A model generated the notes under the pieces. That model made no database searches and had not been told where the DNA came from. It saw nothing but the letters and a program-made list of their open reading frames with translations. 64,000 nt of DNA from contig NZ_JBILJW010000015.1 in NCBI RefSeq assembly GCF_044377035.1, positions 1 to 64,000 on the forward strand, written 5' to 3'. The translations under genes and the position numbers were made by a program. The DNA is from Silanimonas sp044377035 (GTDB taxonomy: Bacteria > Pseudomonadota > Gammaproteobacteria > Xanthomonadales > Xanthomonadaceae). Each line of letters starts with the position of its first letter. Within the stretch, counting starts at the first letter, position 1. Below, piece by piece: positions 24,901 through 33,509 of this stretch.

Positions 24901-27900
24901 TGCTTCCGCCGCTGCTGCCGATTCAGCGGCTGCTGCCTCGGCGGCGGCGGCTTCGGCGATGGCCAGGGCCATGGCTGCTTCGGCGGCGACGCGGGCGTCC
25001 CGCTCGGCCTGCGCGCGCGCGGCCTGCTCGGCTGCGGCGGCCGCCTCGGCATCGGCGAGGGCCTGCAGTGCCGCCAACTCGGCGGCGTAGGCGGCTTCCT
25101 CGGCCCGATCATCGACCGGCGGCAAGGCGGCGGCGATGGGCGCTTCCTCGGCGATGTCGAACGCCACCGGCAGCGGCGCCTCGAGGAAGGAATCGAGCGT
25201 CAAGCGCTCGGGATCCTCGGCGTCGGCCGGGGCGAACTCAACGCCGGCGTCCGCCGTGGTGGTTTCGGCGAGCGGCTCGGATGGGGCGTCGAAACGCGGC
25301 ACTTCCGCCGTGTCGATGCCACCCATGTCGACGGCGACGATCATGTCGTCGTCGCCGAGGCTGAGCACCGGCGAACCGGGCTCCGGCAGCGCGTCGCGCA
25401 CGGCCTGCAGCGCCGCGGCGAGGGCCGGGAACTGCGGCAGGCGCGCCTCGGGGTCGGCCAACGCGTCGAGGGTCTGGCGCACGGCGCACGTGGCTTGGCG
25501 GACCAGCACGACGTCCTCCGCGGAGGGCAGGGCCTGCGCGGAAATCAGGCGCTTCAGGAAGCCTTCCAGCGGCGAGGTGACGCCGGTGATCGCGCTGACC
25601 TCGGTCATCGCGAACGCGCCGTTCATCGTATGCACGGAGCGCAGCAGGCGCTCTTCGACGCGCTGGGGGCCCTGCGCTTCCGAGCGGGCCAGCCACTCGT
25701 CGACCACTTCCAGGTGGCCTTCGACCTCGGGGCGGAGGATCTCGAGCAGCACCGGATCCAGCGCGAAGGACACCGCCTCCGGCACCGCTTCGTAGGCCGG
25801 CAGCATCGGCCAATGGCTCGCGGTGCGAACGACCGGCACGTAGGGCGACGGTTCGGGCACGTCGGGCAGCGGCGGCGGCTCGACGGCCACCGGCACGGCG
25901 GGCGCCGGCTCGATGGTCGGCGCAGTGGCCTCGATCGGCAGCTCAGGCTCCGGCGCATGTGCTGCCGGGGCGACGTAGTGCGCTTCCTCGCCGGCAGCGA
26001 CGCGGTCGGCGATGGCCTTCAGCCCGTCGAGATCGGCGTAGCGCTCCTCGCCAGCGAGCGCGGCGCGCAGGTCCGGCAGCACGCGCGCGGACTCGGCGAC
26101 GATGTCGTACACCGCCTGGGTCGGCGGGCGCGTGCCATCGAGCACGCGGTTCAGCATGTTCTCGATCTTCCAGCTGAACTCGCCGAGCGCCTTGGCGCCC
26201 ACGAGTCGGCCGGAGCCCTTCAGCGTGTGGAAGACGCGACGGATCGGGCGCAGGGCGTCGACGTTGTCGAGCTTCGCGCCCCAGGACTTCAGCAGCGTAT
26301 CGAGGTTGTCGATCTCCTCGGAGAACTCCTCGAGGAAAACCTCCTGGATCTCGGCGTCGACGTCCTCATTCGCGGCGACGTCGTAACCCGGCAGGCGCTC
26401 GCCGACGACCGCTGCGGCGGGCTTGGCCGCGGGCGCGGCGGGCGTGGGGGCCGGAGCGTCGACCACGGCCGGCGCCGGCGCCGGGGTGTCAACGGCGGCA
26501 GCCACGTCGAAGCGTGGCGCCGGAACCGATGGCACGGGTGCGGCCGGCTCGGCGAAGGCGGGTGCCGGGACCTCGATAGCGGCGACAAGGGCCGGATCGA
26601 CCGGGACGACCGATTCCGCCGTCACTTCGGTGATCGGCGGCTCGAACGCCGGAGCCGCGGGCGTCGCCGGCGCCATCGCGGGTGCAAGCGCGGCCGGCAG
26701 CGGCCAGTAACCGATGGCGGCCAGGCTTTCGCGGGCGATGTTGAGGATCTGGTCCGGATTGGGCCGACGATCGCGGATCGCCTCGAGGAAGTACTCGACG
26801 GAGGCCAGCGCGTCGGCGAGGCGATCGAGCTGGTGGCCAGTCGGAACGCGACGCTTGGCGATGAGCTCTTCCACCGTGAAGCGCGAGATGGCGGTGAGCA
26901 GGTCGACCGCCGCAGGCACTTCGAGGATCCGCAGGGCGCCGGCGACCTCGGACAGCAGCGGAGAGACGTCCTGCAGGCGCGCGTGGTCCCAATGGGTCTC
27001 GACGAAGGCGACGAAGCAGCCACGGGCATTGCTGAAGTTGTTGAGCGCCTCGCGGGCAACGACATCGAGCACCGCGCGGGCTTCGGCGGCCGGCAGCAGC
27101 GGCTGCGGCGCGTTGGCGTCGACCTCGCCTTCGCCGAGGCGGGCGACCTGGTCGTCGAGCATGGCTTCGACGTAGAGCAGCGCGCCGGCGATGTCGAGGA
27201 GGGCGGATTCATCCGGAGCGCGGTGGCCGCCGGCAATGGCATGCATGGTCGCGAGCTGGTCGCGCACCACGCGCTGCGGCACGCCGAGGCCGAGCACGCC
27301 GAGGGTTTCCTTGACGCGGTCGAGGGTGTCGATCTGCGCGCCGAGTTCGGCGACGACGCCCGCGGGGGCGCGCATGTGCAGGTCGAGCGCGTCCTTCACG
27401 CGCAGCAGGTCTTCCTTGATGGCGTTGGTGACCGTCGACAGCAGGGCGCGGTTGTGGCCGGCCATCGCGCTGCGGGCATGCTCCACCTCGCGCTCGCTCG
27501 GCATGTAGCTCTCGAGCGCGAACGCGGCGTTGACCTCGCCGAGGCGGCCGGACTTCTCCGGTGCATGGGCGATGAAGTACAGGAGCTGCCGCGTCAGTTC
27601 GACTGGCGGTTGCGTGCGGAAGGCCGCGTCGCCTTCGATGGCGAGGCGCTTGATCTCGCGCTCGATGCGGGCGATGGCCTGCTGGAGCGAACGCTCCACC
27701 GGGAACGCGCCACGCGCTGCGGCGTCGAGCAGCGCGGACGCCACCCAGAACAGCCGGCGCGCCGACTCGGCGCTGGTGAACTCGACCATCTGCAGGCAGA
27801 CGTCGGCGAGGTCGCGCGCGGAGCCGGCATCGCCGTCCTTCAGCCACTTCAGCAGCGAGCCCTGGAACAGCTGGCTGGCGACTTCGGCGCGGCGCTTGAC

Positions 27901-28392
27901 CTGGTCGAGCGGCAGTGGGGCGCTCGGCCCGCGGGCGGATGCAGGAAGCTCGACGCCGAGGTTCGGCGAGAACAGCATCGCCTCGGACACGCTCTTCTCG
28001 CCGCGGGCGCCACGCAAATCGTTGAGCAGAGGCAGCAGCACCAGCGGGATGTCGCGGAAGCCCGTCTGCAGGCGCTCCAGATAGTCGGGCAACTGCACGA
28101 TGCCGCGCATCAGCGCGCTGAAGGCGTTGTCGCGATCCTCGATGCCACCGGCGATTAGCGCCTTCGCCAGCGCGTGCATTTCCTCCGCGACCATCGCCGC
28201 GCCGTAGAGCTCGACCATGCGCAGCGCGCCATGCACCTGGGCGAGCCCGTTGGAGCACAGTTCGAGCTGGGCCGGGTCCTGGCCGTTCTCGACGTAGTCC
28301 TCGAGGCCCTGGCGGGCCAGCTTGAGGGTTTCGTCGATCTCCGGCTTGACCCAGGTCAGCGTGGTGTAGTCGTTCTGGTCTTGCAGACGCAT
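21967..28392 (-). CDS. chpA: Chemosensory hybrid histidine kinase ChpA/PilL of the type IV pilus system
   Basis: This 2141-residue CheA-type kinase couples the PilJ receptor to response regulators that control twitching motility. The N-terminal 600 residues are degenerate HPt-like helical bundles. Three HPt domains keep a phosphorylatable histidine: His722 (FHTLKGSGR), His921 (SVHTMNGAF) and His1397 (LHTLKGGAR). Between the second and third lies an alanine/glutamate-rich coiled coil (about 1095-1315). The kinase core follows, with MLRNAIAHGLETPEER (N box), LRLTDDGKGLDRERI and LAGRGVGMDVV. A CheW domain (about 1845-1985) and a receiver with Asp2067 (LLDIEMPRMDGY) complete it. Its order and size match ChpA. 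Confidence 0.93.
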   Translation of the reverse strand: MRLQDQNDYTTLTWVKPEIDETLKLARQGLEDYVENGQDPAQLELCSNGLAQVHGALRMVELYGAAMVAEEMHALAKALIAGGIEDRDNAFSALMRGIVQLPDYLERLQTGFRDIPLVLLPLLNDLRGARGEKSVSEAMLFSPNLGVELPASARGPSAPLPLDQVKRRAEVASQLFQGSLLKWLKDGDAGSARDLADVCLQMVEFTSAESARRLFWVASALLDAAARGAFPVERSLQQAIARIEREIKRLAIEGDAAFRTQPPVELTRQLLYFIAHAPEKSGRLGEVNAAFALESYMPSEREVEHARSAMAGHNRALLSTVTNAIKEDLLRVKDALDLHMRAPAGVVAELGAQIDTLDRVKETLGVLGLGVPQRVVRDQLATMHAIAGGHRAPDESALLDIAGALLYVEAMLDDQVARLGEGEVDANAPQPLLPAAEARAVLDVVAREALNNFSNARGCFVAFVETHWDHARLQDVSPLLSEVAGALRILEVPAAVDLLTAISRFTVEELIAKRRVPTGHQLDRLADALASVEYFLEAIRDRRPNPDQILNIARESLAAIGYWPLPAALAPAMAPATPAAPAFEPPITEVTAESVVPVDPALVAAIEVPAPAFAEPAAPVPSVPAPRFDVAAAVDTPAPAPAVVDAPAPTPAAPAAKPAAAVVGERLPGYDVAANEDVDAEIQEVFLEEFSEEIDNLDTLLKSWGAKLDNVDALRPIRRVFHTLKGSGRLVGAKALGEFSWKIENMLNRVLDGTRPPTQAVYDIVAESARVLPDLRAALAGEERYADLDGLKAIADRVAAGEEAHYVAPAAHAPEPELPIEATAPTIEPAPAVPVAVEPPPLPDVPEPSPYVPVVRTASHWPMLPAYEAVPEAVSFALDPVLLEILRPEVEGHLEVVDEWLARSEAQGPQRVEERLLRSVHTMNGAFAMTEVSAITGVTSPLEGFLKRLISAQALPSAEDVVLVRQATCAVRQTLDALADPEARLPQFPALAAALQAVRDALPEPGSPVLSLGDDDMIVAVDMGGIDTAEVPRFDAPSEPLAETTTADAGVEFAPADAEDPERLTLDSFLEAPLPVAFDIAEEAPIAAALPPVDDRAEEAAYAAELAALQALADAEAAAAAEQAARAQAERDARVAAEAAMALAIAEAAAAEAAAAESAAAAEAAAAEAEAAAAAEAQAAERAAQDAEAAALAAELAAFEQAEREARAAAELRAREQSEREAAAFAQMQAELAEQAARAQAEQEAREAEAREAEAREAAEQAAREQAARDAEAEAQRLEAEREAEEARQVAERAERQRIAEEVARREAARLAAESPSDAVADAAATGLVLDAAAVPDAGDPADPDEVLDTTDIDTDLLEIFLEESNDLLDHSDGLMARLRDEHEDRELITGLQRDLHTLKGGARMAGVWAVGELGHAMESLLEAVADGKRSLDARGVIVLERCFDRLHAMTTRVTERKAIVQPNGLIAQVNALALGQPLPGAVAGDADAGTPSAAVPVAVDARKPKLAELSRPIDDVLDDDDGGALRAAQEQVRIRADLLDKLVTYAGEVAIYRARLEQQLGAFRGNLNELEQTTSRIRDQLRRLEIETEAQIASRYQREEETSKQFDPLEFDRFSTQQQLTRSLAESTNDLGNLYDSLDELTRGYEALLLQQSRVSSDLQEGLMRTRMLPFESLVPRLRRVLRQACTDTGKQAQLKVDGASGEMDRSVLDRMTAPIEHMLRNAIAHGLETPEERRQAKKDAEGTVRIAVAREGSEVVLRLTDDGKGLDRERIFAKAVERGLTTADAQLSDEQVFGFILESGFSTAETVSKLAGRGVGMDVVYSEIRQLGGSLQIRSTPGKGSEFTVRLPFTLAVTQAVFVKIGETRFAVPIASVQGVARIGRQELSEQEATGSPVFRYAGEDYGIYDLGRLVGHAPANAEGSLQMPLLLARSGDLRAAICVDQVLGSKEIVVKPVGPQVSSVTGIFGATIMGDGSVVVILDVAPLARRFNAITAEAIAEDRPVTPVAAPLAERKVPFVMVVDDSITMRKVTGRVLERHNFEVGTAKDGVDAIEKMAERVPDLMLLDIEMPRMDGYELAQTMRGDARLRDVPIIMITSRTGDKHRQRAFEIGVNRYLGKPYQEPELIRHVFELLAEVAARG
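24450..25110 (-). repeat. Ala/Glu/Arg-rich low-complexity segment inside chpA
   Basis: About 220 codons encode near-continuous A, E, Q and R residues with short units such as AEAAAAEA, EAREAEAREA and EQAARAQAE. The DNA is visibly repetitive but remains in frame throughout. The composition predicts a long single helix or coiled coil. Confidence 0.75.
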
Positions 28393-28421
28393 CGTGCGCT
28401 CTCGGCAGTACGGGGGTCACG

Positions 28422-28439
28422 CCGCGGCGGATGCCGCGG
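28422..28439 (-). promoter_or_regulatory. Hairpin between pilJ and chpA
   Basis: CCGCGGC (28422-28428) pairs with GCCGCGG (28433-28439) around a 4-base loop, in the 56-base gap between the two genes. It could tune the amount of kinase made relative to receptor. No T run follows. Confidence 0.35.
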
Positions 28440-28448
28440 GAGAGCGGA

Positions 28449-30482
28449 TCAGTCCGGCAGCTTGAAGTCGGCGACCGAGCGACGCAGGTCGGCAGCGAGC
28501 TGGGCCAGGTTGCCGATCGACTCGGCCGTCTGGCTCGCACCCTGCGAGGTCTGCGTGGTGATCTCCTGAATGACGGTCATGGTCGCGGTGATGTTCGTCG
28601 CGGCGGCCGACTGTTGGCGCGAGGCCTCGGAGATGCTCTGGATGAGGTCGGCGAGGTCGTTCGACACCTTTTCGATCTCGACCAGCGCGAGGCCGGCGTC
28701 CTCGGCGAGGCGGGCACCGGCGACCACTTCCGCGGTCGTCTGTTCCATCGAGGACACCGCTTCGTTGGTATCGCTCTGAATGGTGGCGACCAGCGCTTCG
28801 ATTCGCTTCGTGGCGTTCGAGGCGCGTTCGGCGAGTCGCTGCACTTCGTCGGCCACGACCGCGAAGCCGCGGCCCGCTTCACCCGCGGAGGCCGCCTGGA
28901 TGGCGGCGTTCAGCGCGAGGATGTTCGTCTGTTCCGAGATGTCGTTGATCAGTTCGATGATCGAGCCGATTTCCTGCGAGCTTTCGCCGAGGCGCTTGAT
29001 TCGCTTCGAGGTTTCCTGGATCTGGTCACGGATGTTGTCCATGCCCTGGATCGTCTGGCGCACCACTTCGGCGCCCTTGGCGGCGATCTGCACGGAGCGC
29101 TGGGCCACGTCGGCCGATTCGGCGGAGTTCTTCGACACCTCGTCGATGCTCGCCGCGATTTCGTTGATCTTCGCGGAGGCCGAGGTGATCTGCTGCGCCT
29201 GGTGCTCGGCGGCGTCGGCGAGGTGCATCGCGGTCGCCTGCGTTTCCTGGGCGGCGGCGGCCACCTGCACGGCGGTCTCGTTGATGGTGCCGACGAGGGT
29301 GCGCAGCTGGTCGATAGCGAAGTTGATCGAGTCGGCGATCGCGCCGGTGATGTCTTCGGTCACCGTCGCCTTGGCGGTCAGGTCACCCTCGGCGAGCGAT
29401 CCCATTTCGTCCAGCAGGCGCAGAATCGCCTCCTGGTTACGCTGGTTGAGCTCGGTGGCCTGGCGTTCGCGCTTGCGGCCGTCCGAGAAGATCGTCAGCA
29501 ACAGGCCGACCACGCCGACGAGCAGGCCCAAGCCACCACCGATGGCCCACCAGTTGTTCGGGAATATGCGGGTGACGTTGGCGTTGGCGAAGGCGCCGGC
29601 GAGCGCCGCGCTGTTCTCGCCGAGCACCTCGGCGTCACCAGAGAGGACGTCGCCCGAGGCCTGCACCGCGAAGAGGTTCGGCGCGGTGGTCAGGATGCTT
29701 TCGATTTCCTTCTGCGCGTCGGCGTACTGCGTTTCCACCGCTTCCACGGCGGCACGGGCGTTCGGCGAGGTGAGCGCCGCGACGCCGAGGTCCGAGTTGC
29801 CCTGCTTCAGGCCGGCCAGCACCTGGGCGAACACCGCGGCGTCGCGCGAGAGCGCGTCGGACTGGTCCGAACCGGAGCGGATTTCCGCGACGCGCTGCGC
29901 CATGCGGTTGGCCAGCACGATCTGGCGGTTGGCGATGTTGATCTGCGAGGCCGGGGCGCCGGCGTCCGACATGGCGCGCACCACCTCGTCGAGGCGGGCG
30001 GTCAGGCGCGGGATGCGTCCGGTGAACGAGTCCGCGGTCTGGGCGAGCGCGATGATCTCGCCCTGCGCGGCGAGGATCTTGTCGGTGTCGGTCGACATGC
30101 GCGTCCAGGTCTCCGTGACCTGGCCGAGCGCCGCGTTCACCTGAGGCATGTTGAGGTCGCCCTTGTAGCCGGGCACTCCCTTGCCGCCGGTGCCGTCGTT
30201 GAGTGCGCCGACCGCCGTGACGATGGCATCGCGCGTGCCTTGGAGTTCGGCGAAAGCCTCTTCACGGCCGGCGATGGCTTCCGTCGCATATCGACCGAGC
30301 TTCTGCGCGTCCACCTGCAGACCGAAGGACAGTGCCGAAGCGCTGTTGATCTGCCCGGCGAACCACGTCGCGGCCAAGAAGTTCGCCGCGAAGATCAGCA
30401 GCGACACCGCGAGCAGGAAGGCCCAGACGCGCAGGCCGACCTTGGTCAGGCGGTCTTGGAAGGTGACTTTCGAAGCGCTCAT
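28449..30482 (-). CDS. pilJ: Type IV pilus methyl-accepting chemotaxis receptor PilJ
   Basis: PilJ is the inner-membrane receptor of the Pil-Chp system. The 677-residue product has a first membrane helix (about 17-40), a large periplasmic helical domain and a second membrane helix (about 307-330, WWAIGGGLGLLVGVVGLLL). A HAMP-like linker and the signalling domain follow. The hairpin tip is in NAAIQAASAGEAGRGFAVV, followed by ADEVQRLAERASNATKRI. Length and layout fit PilJ rather than a generic receptor. It lies 65 bases after pilI and 56 before chpA. Confidence 0.92.
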   Translation of the reverse strand: MSASKVTFQDRLTKVGLRVWAFLLAVSLLIFAANFLAATWFAGQINSASALSFGLQVDAQKLGRYATEAIAGREEAFAELQGTRDAIVTAVGALNDGTGGKGVPGYKGDLNMPQVNAALGQVTETWTRMSTDTDKILAAQGEIIALAQTADSFTGRIPRLTARLDEVVRAMSDAGAPASQINIANRQIVLANRMAQRVAEIRSGSDQSDALSRDAAVFAQVLAGLKQGNSDLGVAALTSPNARAAVEAVETQYADAQKEIESILTTAPNLFAVQASGDVLSGDAEVLGENSAALAGAFANANVTRIFPNNWWAIGGGLGLLVGVVGLLLTIFSDGRKRERQATELNQRNQEAILRLLDEMGSLAEGDLTAKATVTEDITGAIADSINFAIDQLRTLVGTINETAVQVAAAAQETQATAMHLADAAEHQAQQITSASAKINEIAASIDEVSKNSAESADVAQRSVQIAAKGAEVVRQTIQGMDNIRDQIQETSKRIKRLGESSQEIGSIIELINDISEQTNILALNAAIQAASAGEAGRGFAVVADEVQRLAERASNATKRIEALVATIQSDTNEAVSSMEQTTAEVVAGARLAEDAGLALVEIEKVSNDLADLIQSISEASRQQSAAATNITATMTVIQEITTQTSQGASQTAESIGNLAQLAADLRRSVADFKLPD

Positions 30483-30547
30483 TACATCGGACCTCGGATT
30501 GGAACGGGTTGACTCAAGCTGGGGCGCGGCTCAAGGGGGTGTGGCGG

Positions 30548-31075
30548 TCAGGCGGCGGCCTGTCGGAATTCGGGGGTGCGGGACAGCAGCGGGATATCGA
30601 GGACTCCCCACGTCACCTCGGCGACGCGATAGGCGCGGGCGATGACGGCGGCATAGCGGCCCTCCAGCGATTCCGGGCGTTCGATGAGTTGGGAGTCGTT
30701 GAACGAACGCTGGCCGTACAGCTCGTCGGTCAGCAGGATGACGTTGCCGCCGGGCTGCCTGACCAGCAGGCAGCGCTGCCCCTCGTTGACGGCGCTGCGC
30801 TCGCCTTCGAGGAACTGCTTGAGGTCGACCACGCCGTAGAGGCTGCCGCGGACGTTGGCGAGGCCGAGCATCCAGGGCTGCGAGCCGGGCACGGCGGTGA
30901 TCGCAGGCAGGCTGATGATTTCGACCACGTCGCCGAAGGCGCCGACGAGGCGGTGCTTGCCGATGCGGAAACCCACGCCACGCCAGTGGCCCGGCGCCTC
31001 GACGAGCTCGGGGCGGCCCGGCTGGTGGGCCAGCGAGCGGCGCTCGTAGTCGAGCAGGAGGTCGAAGGCGCTCAT
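30548..31075 (-). CDS. pilI: Pil-Chp CheW-like adaptor PilI
   Basis: PilI is a cytoplasmic CheW adaptor that joins PilJ to the ChpA kinase. The 175-residue product contains WRGVGFRIGKHRLVGAFGD, then PWMLGLANVRGSLYGVVDL, the strand pattern of CheW. Its start overlaps the stop of pilG (ATGA, 31072-31075), so translation is coupled. The C-terminal tail is short, as usual for PilI. Confidence 0.9.
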   Translation of the reverse strand: MSAFDLLLDYERRSLAHQPGRPELVEAPGHWRGVGFRIGKHRLVGAFGDVVEIISLPAITAVPGSQPWMLGLANVRGSLYGVVDLKQFLEGERSAVNEGQRCLLVRQPGGNVILLTDELYGQRSFNDSQLIERPESLEGRYAAVIARAYRVAEVTWGVLDIPLLSRTPEFRQAAA

Positions 31076-31473
31076 GCGGCGGGCGCGTAGCGGCGGACGA
31101 CGTCGAGCAGTTCGTCGCGGGTGAACGGCTTGGTGAGGTATTGCTCGGAACCGACGATGCGGCCGCGCGCCTTGTCGAACAGGCCGTCCTTCGACGACAG
31201 CATGATCACCGGCGTGTTCTTGAAGAGCTGGTTGGACTTGATGAGGGCGCAGGTCTGATAGCCATCGAGGCGCGGCATCATGATGTCCACGAAGATCACC
31301 TGCGGCTGCACCTCGGCGATGCGGCCGAGCGCCTCGAAGCCGTCATTCGCGGTCACGACATCGCAACCTTCCTTCTTCAGGAGGGTTTCCGCCGTACGGC
31401 GGATGGTCTTCGAGTCATCGATGACCATGACCCTCAGGCCCGCCAGTGCGCCGGACTCGTTGCTTTCACTCAT
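31072..31473 (-). CDS. pilG: Twitching motility response regulator PilG
   Basis: PilG is a single-domain receiver that promotes pilus extension once phosphorylated by ChpA. The 133-residue product is nearly the canonical PilG text: VMVIDDSKTIRRTAETLLKK, then FVDIMMPRLDGYQTCALIK with the phospho-acceptor aspartate, and VIMLSSKDGLFDKARGRIVG. The ATG at 31471-31473 follows a GGGGATAGCG leader. It is the first gene of the operon. No pilH follows; pilI comes directly after it. Confidence 0.95.
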   Translation of the reverse strand: MSESNESGALAGLRVMVIDDSKTIRRTAETLLKKEGCDVVTANDGFEALGRIAEVQPQVIFVDIMMPRLDGYQTCALIKSNQLFKNTPVIMLSSKDGLFDKARGRIVGSEQYLTKPFTRDELLDVVRRYAPAA

Positions 31474-31534
31474 CGCTATCCCCAGAAATGACGTCGGCGG
31501 AGGCCCGGGCAGGCCATGGCGCGCCGCAACGCAA

Positions 31535-31565
31535 CCTATATCCCAGTGTCAACAAAACGTGTCAA
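31535..31565 (-). promoter_or_regulatory. Putative promoter of the pil-chp operon
   Basis: On the minus strand a perfect -35 TTGACA (31560-31565) is followed after 19 bases by TATAGG (31535-31540), or after 18 by ATATAG. A second TTGACAC lies 13 bases downstream of the first. The start of pilG is about 62 bases beyond the -10. Confidence 0.45.
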
Positions 31566-31656
31566 GCCCGCGCCCCGCTTCATGATTCCACGCTCAGCGG
31601 TGCCTGCGGCCCCCTGATACCCTGTTTCACATTCTCGCACCGAAGGGCGGTTCCGG

Positions 31657-32604
31657 ATGCAGCGTCGGCTGGCCGTGGTGATGGACCCGATCGAGTCCAT
31701 CAAAATCGTGAAGGACTCCACATTTGCGATGCTGCTGGAGGCCCAGCGTCGCGGGTGGGCGTTGCATTACGTCGTTCCGGGCAGCCTCGGGTTCCGCGGC
31801 GGCGTGGCGGGGGGACGGCTCGCCGCCCTGTCGGTGAAGGACGACAAGGCCGGCTGGTTCGAGCGCGGCGAGGCCGTCTGGCGCCCCTTGGCCGAGATGG
31901 ACCAGGTGCTGATGCGCAAAGATCCACCGGTGGATGCCGACTTCCTTCACGACACCCAGGTGCTGTCGGCGGCCCAGCGGCAGGGGGCGGCGGTCACCAA
32001 CGACCCGGCCGGCCTGCTGGAGCTCAACGAGAAGCTGGCGGCACTGATGTTCCCCGCCTGTATCCCGCCCACCCTGGTGAGCCGCGAAGCCGCCGAATTC
32101 AAGGCGTTCGCTGCAGAACACGGCGAGGTGGTGCTGAAGACACTGGACGGCATGGGCGGGCGCTCGATCTTCCGCAGCCGCCACGGCGACCCCAATTTCA
32201 ACGTGATCCTCGAGACCCTGACCGCCGACGGCCAGCATCTCGCCATGGCCCAGCGTTTCCTTCCGGAGATCGCCGACGGCGACAAGCGGGTGCTGCTGGT
32301 GGACGGCGAACCGGTCTCGCACTGCCTGGCGCGCATCCCGCAGGGCACCGAGTTCCGCGGCAACCTCGCGGCGGGCGGGCGTGGCGAAGTGCGGCCGCTG
32401 ACCGAGCGCGACCGCGAGATCGCCGCCATCGTCGGGCCGGAGATGAAGCGTCGCGGCATGCGCTTCGTCGGCCTCGACGTGATCGGCAGGCACCTCACCG
32501 AAGTGAACGTGACTAGCCCGACCTGCATCCGCGAGATCGACGCCGGCGCCGGCCTGAACATCGCAGGCACCCTGTTCGACGCGCTGGAGCGCGGCCCGGC
32601 GTGA
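31657..32604 (+). CDS. gshB: Glutathione synthetase
   Basis: GshB joins gamma-glutamylcysteine and glycine in the second step of glutathione synthesis. The 315-residue ATP-grasp enzyme begins LAVVMDPIESIKIVKDST, typical of the family. It has VLLRKDPP-like text (QVLMRKDPPVDADF), the ATP-binding VVLKTLDGMGGRSIFR and the C-terminal GRHLTEVNVTSPTCIREI. Length and start fit E. coli GshB. The stop overlaps the start of the tonB gene, so the two are co-transcribed. It diverges from the pil-chp operon. Confidence 0.96.
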   Translation: MQRRLAVVMDPIESIKIVKDSTFAMLLEAQRRGWALHYVVPGSLGFRGGVAGGRLAALSVKDDKAGWFERGEAVWRPLAEMDQVLMRKDPPVDADFLHDTQVLSAAQRQGAAVTNDPAGLLELNEKLAALMFPACIPPTLVSREAAEFKAFAAEHGEVVLKTLDGMGGRSIFRSRHGDPNFNVILETLTADGQHLAMAQRFLPEIADGDKRVLLVDGEPVSHCLARIPQGTEFRGNLAAGGRGEVRPLTERDREIAAIVGPEMKRRGMRFVGLDVIGRHLTEVNVTSPTCIREIDAGAGLNIAGTLFDALERGPA

Positions 32605-33509
32605 GCGCCCGCAGCACCCTGCCTGCCGAGGAGCGCGACGCCGCGCCCCCGCTGGACGGCGTCGGCCCGGCCCAGCGCCTGACCGCGACCACCCTGCTCG
32701 CAACGGTCGTGATCGGGATCGTCGTGCTGGGCATCAGCTTCGGCCGCGACGACGCGGCCCCGGTGACCCCGACGCTGGACGTGATCCTCACCGAGACGGC
32801 CAGCCGCACGGCGCCGGAAAAGGCCGACTTCCTCGCCCAGGCCAGCCACCAGGGCGGCGGCGACAGCGAAGAGAGCCAACGCCCGCGCGACGCGGTGAGC
32901 GCACCGGTGCCCAAGCTCGACGATGGCATCGCGCCGATCCCGATCCGCGCGCAGTCGCCGCGCCCGCAGGACGCGACGCCGATGCCCGTGGTGACCACCG
33001 TGGCCACGGGCGCCGAGCCCGCGCCGCGCGAACGCCCGACCCCGGAAACCCCGCCGACACCCCTGCCCTTGGGAGAGCAGCTGCTGGAGCAGCAGCTGGA
33101 AATGGCCCGGCTGGCGGCCGAGGTGGAGCGCCGCGAGGCGCAGTACGCGCGGCGACCGAAGCGCAAGTTCGTCTCGGCGAGCACGCAGGAGTACGCCTAT
33201 GCGCAGTACCTGAAGGCCTGGGTGGAGCGGGTCGAACGGGTCGGCAACGCCAACTACCCCGAGCGCGCCCGCGCCGACCGGCTGGACGGCCGGCTGGTGA
33301 TGACGGTGGCCGTGCGCCGCAACGGCAGCGTCGAATCGGTGGTGTTGAACACGCCCAGCCGCTACGAGGTGCTGAACCAGGCGGCCCGGCGCATCGTGGA
33401 ACTGGCCGGCCCCTACCCGCCCGTGCCGCAGAACGGGGAACCCGTCGACGTGCTGCACATCACCCGCACCTGGCACTTCCGCAACGGCGCGGTGAGCAGC
33501 GAGGACTAG
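32601..33509 (+). CDS. TonB-family energy transducer
   Basis: This 302-residue protein has one membrane helix near the N-terminus (about 30-50, ATTLLATVVIGIVVLGISF), a long proline- and alanine-rich periplasmic region and a C-terminal TonB domain. The latter has YLKAWVERVERVGNANYPE and LDGRLVMTVAVRRNGSVESV. TonB passes proton-motive force to outer-membrane transporters. No exbB or exbD is adjacent, so the partner lies elsewhere. The start is GTG at 32601, overlapping the gshB stop by four bases; this gshB-tonB arrangement also occurs in pseudomonads and xanthomonads. Confidence 0.87.
   Translation: MSARSTLPAEERDAAPPLDGVGPAQRLTATTLLATVVIGIVVLGISFGRDDAAPVTPTLDVILTETASRTAPEKADFLAQASHQGGGDSEESQRPRDAVSAPVPKLDDGIAPIPIRAQSPRPQDATPMPVVTTVATGAEPAPRERPTPETPPTPLPLGEQLLEQQLEMARLAAEVERREAQYARRPKRKFVSASTQEYAYAQYLKAWVERVERVGNANYPERARADRLDGRLVMTVAVRRNGSVESVVLNTPSRYEVLNQAARRIVELAGPYPPVPQNGEPVDVLHITRTWHFRNGAVSSED

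Noticed and set aside
24450..25110. Repetitive DNA that could suggest a CRISPR or tandem-repeat array
   Set aside because: The units are short, irregular and in frame, and simply encode an Ala/Glu-rich coiled coil.
22648..28158. A plus-strand open frame of over 1800 codons opposite chpA
   Set aside because: It is the antisense reading of a strongly coding GC-rich gene. It is rich in R, G, H and D without any domain, and the minus strand has clear kinase motifs.
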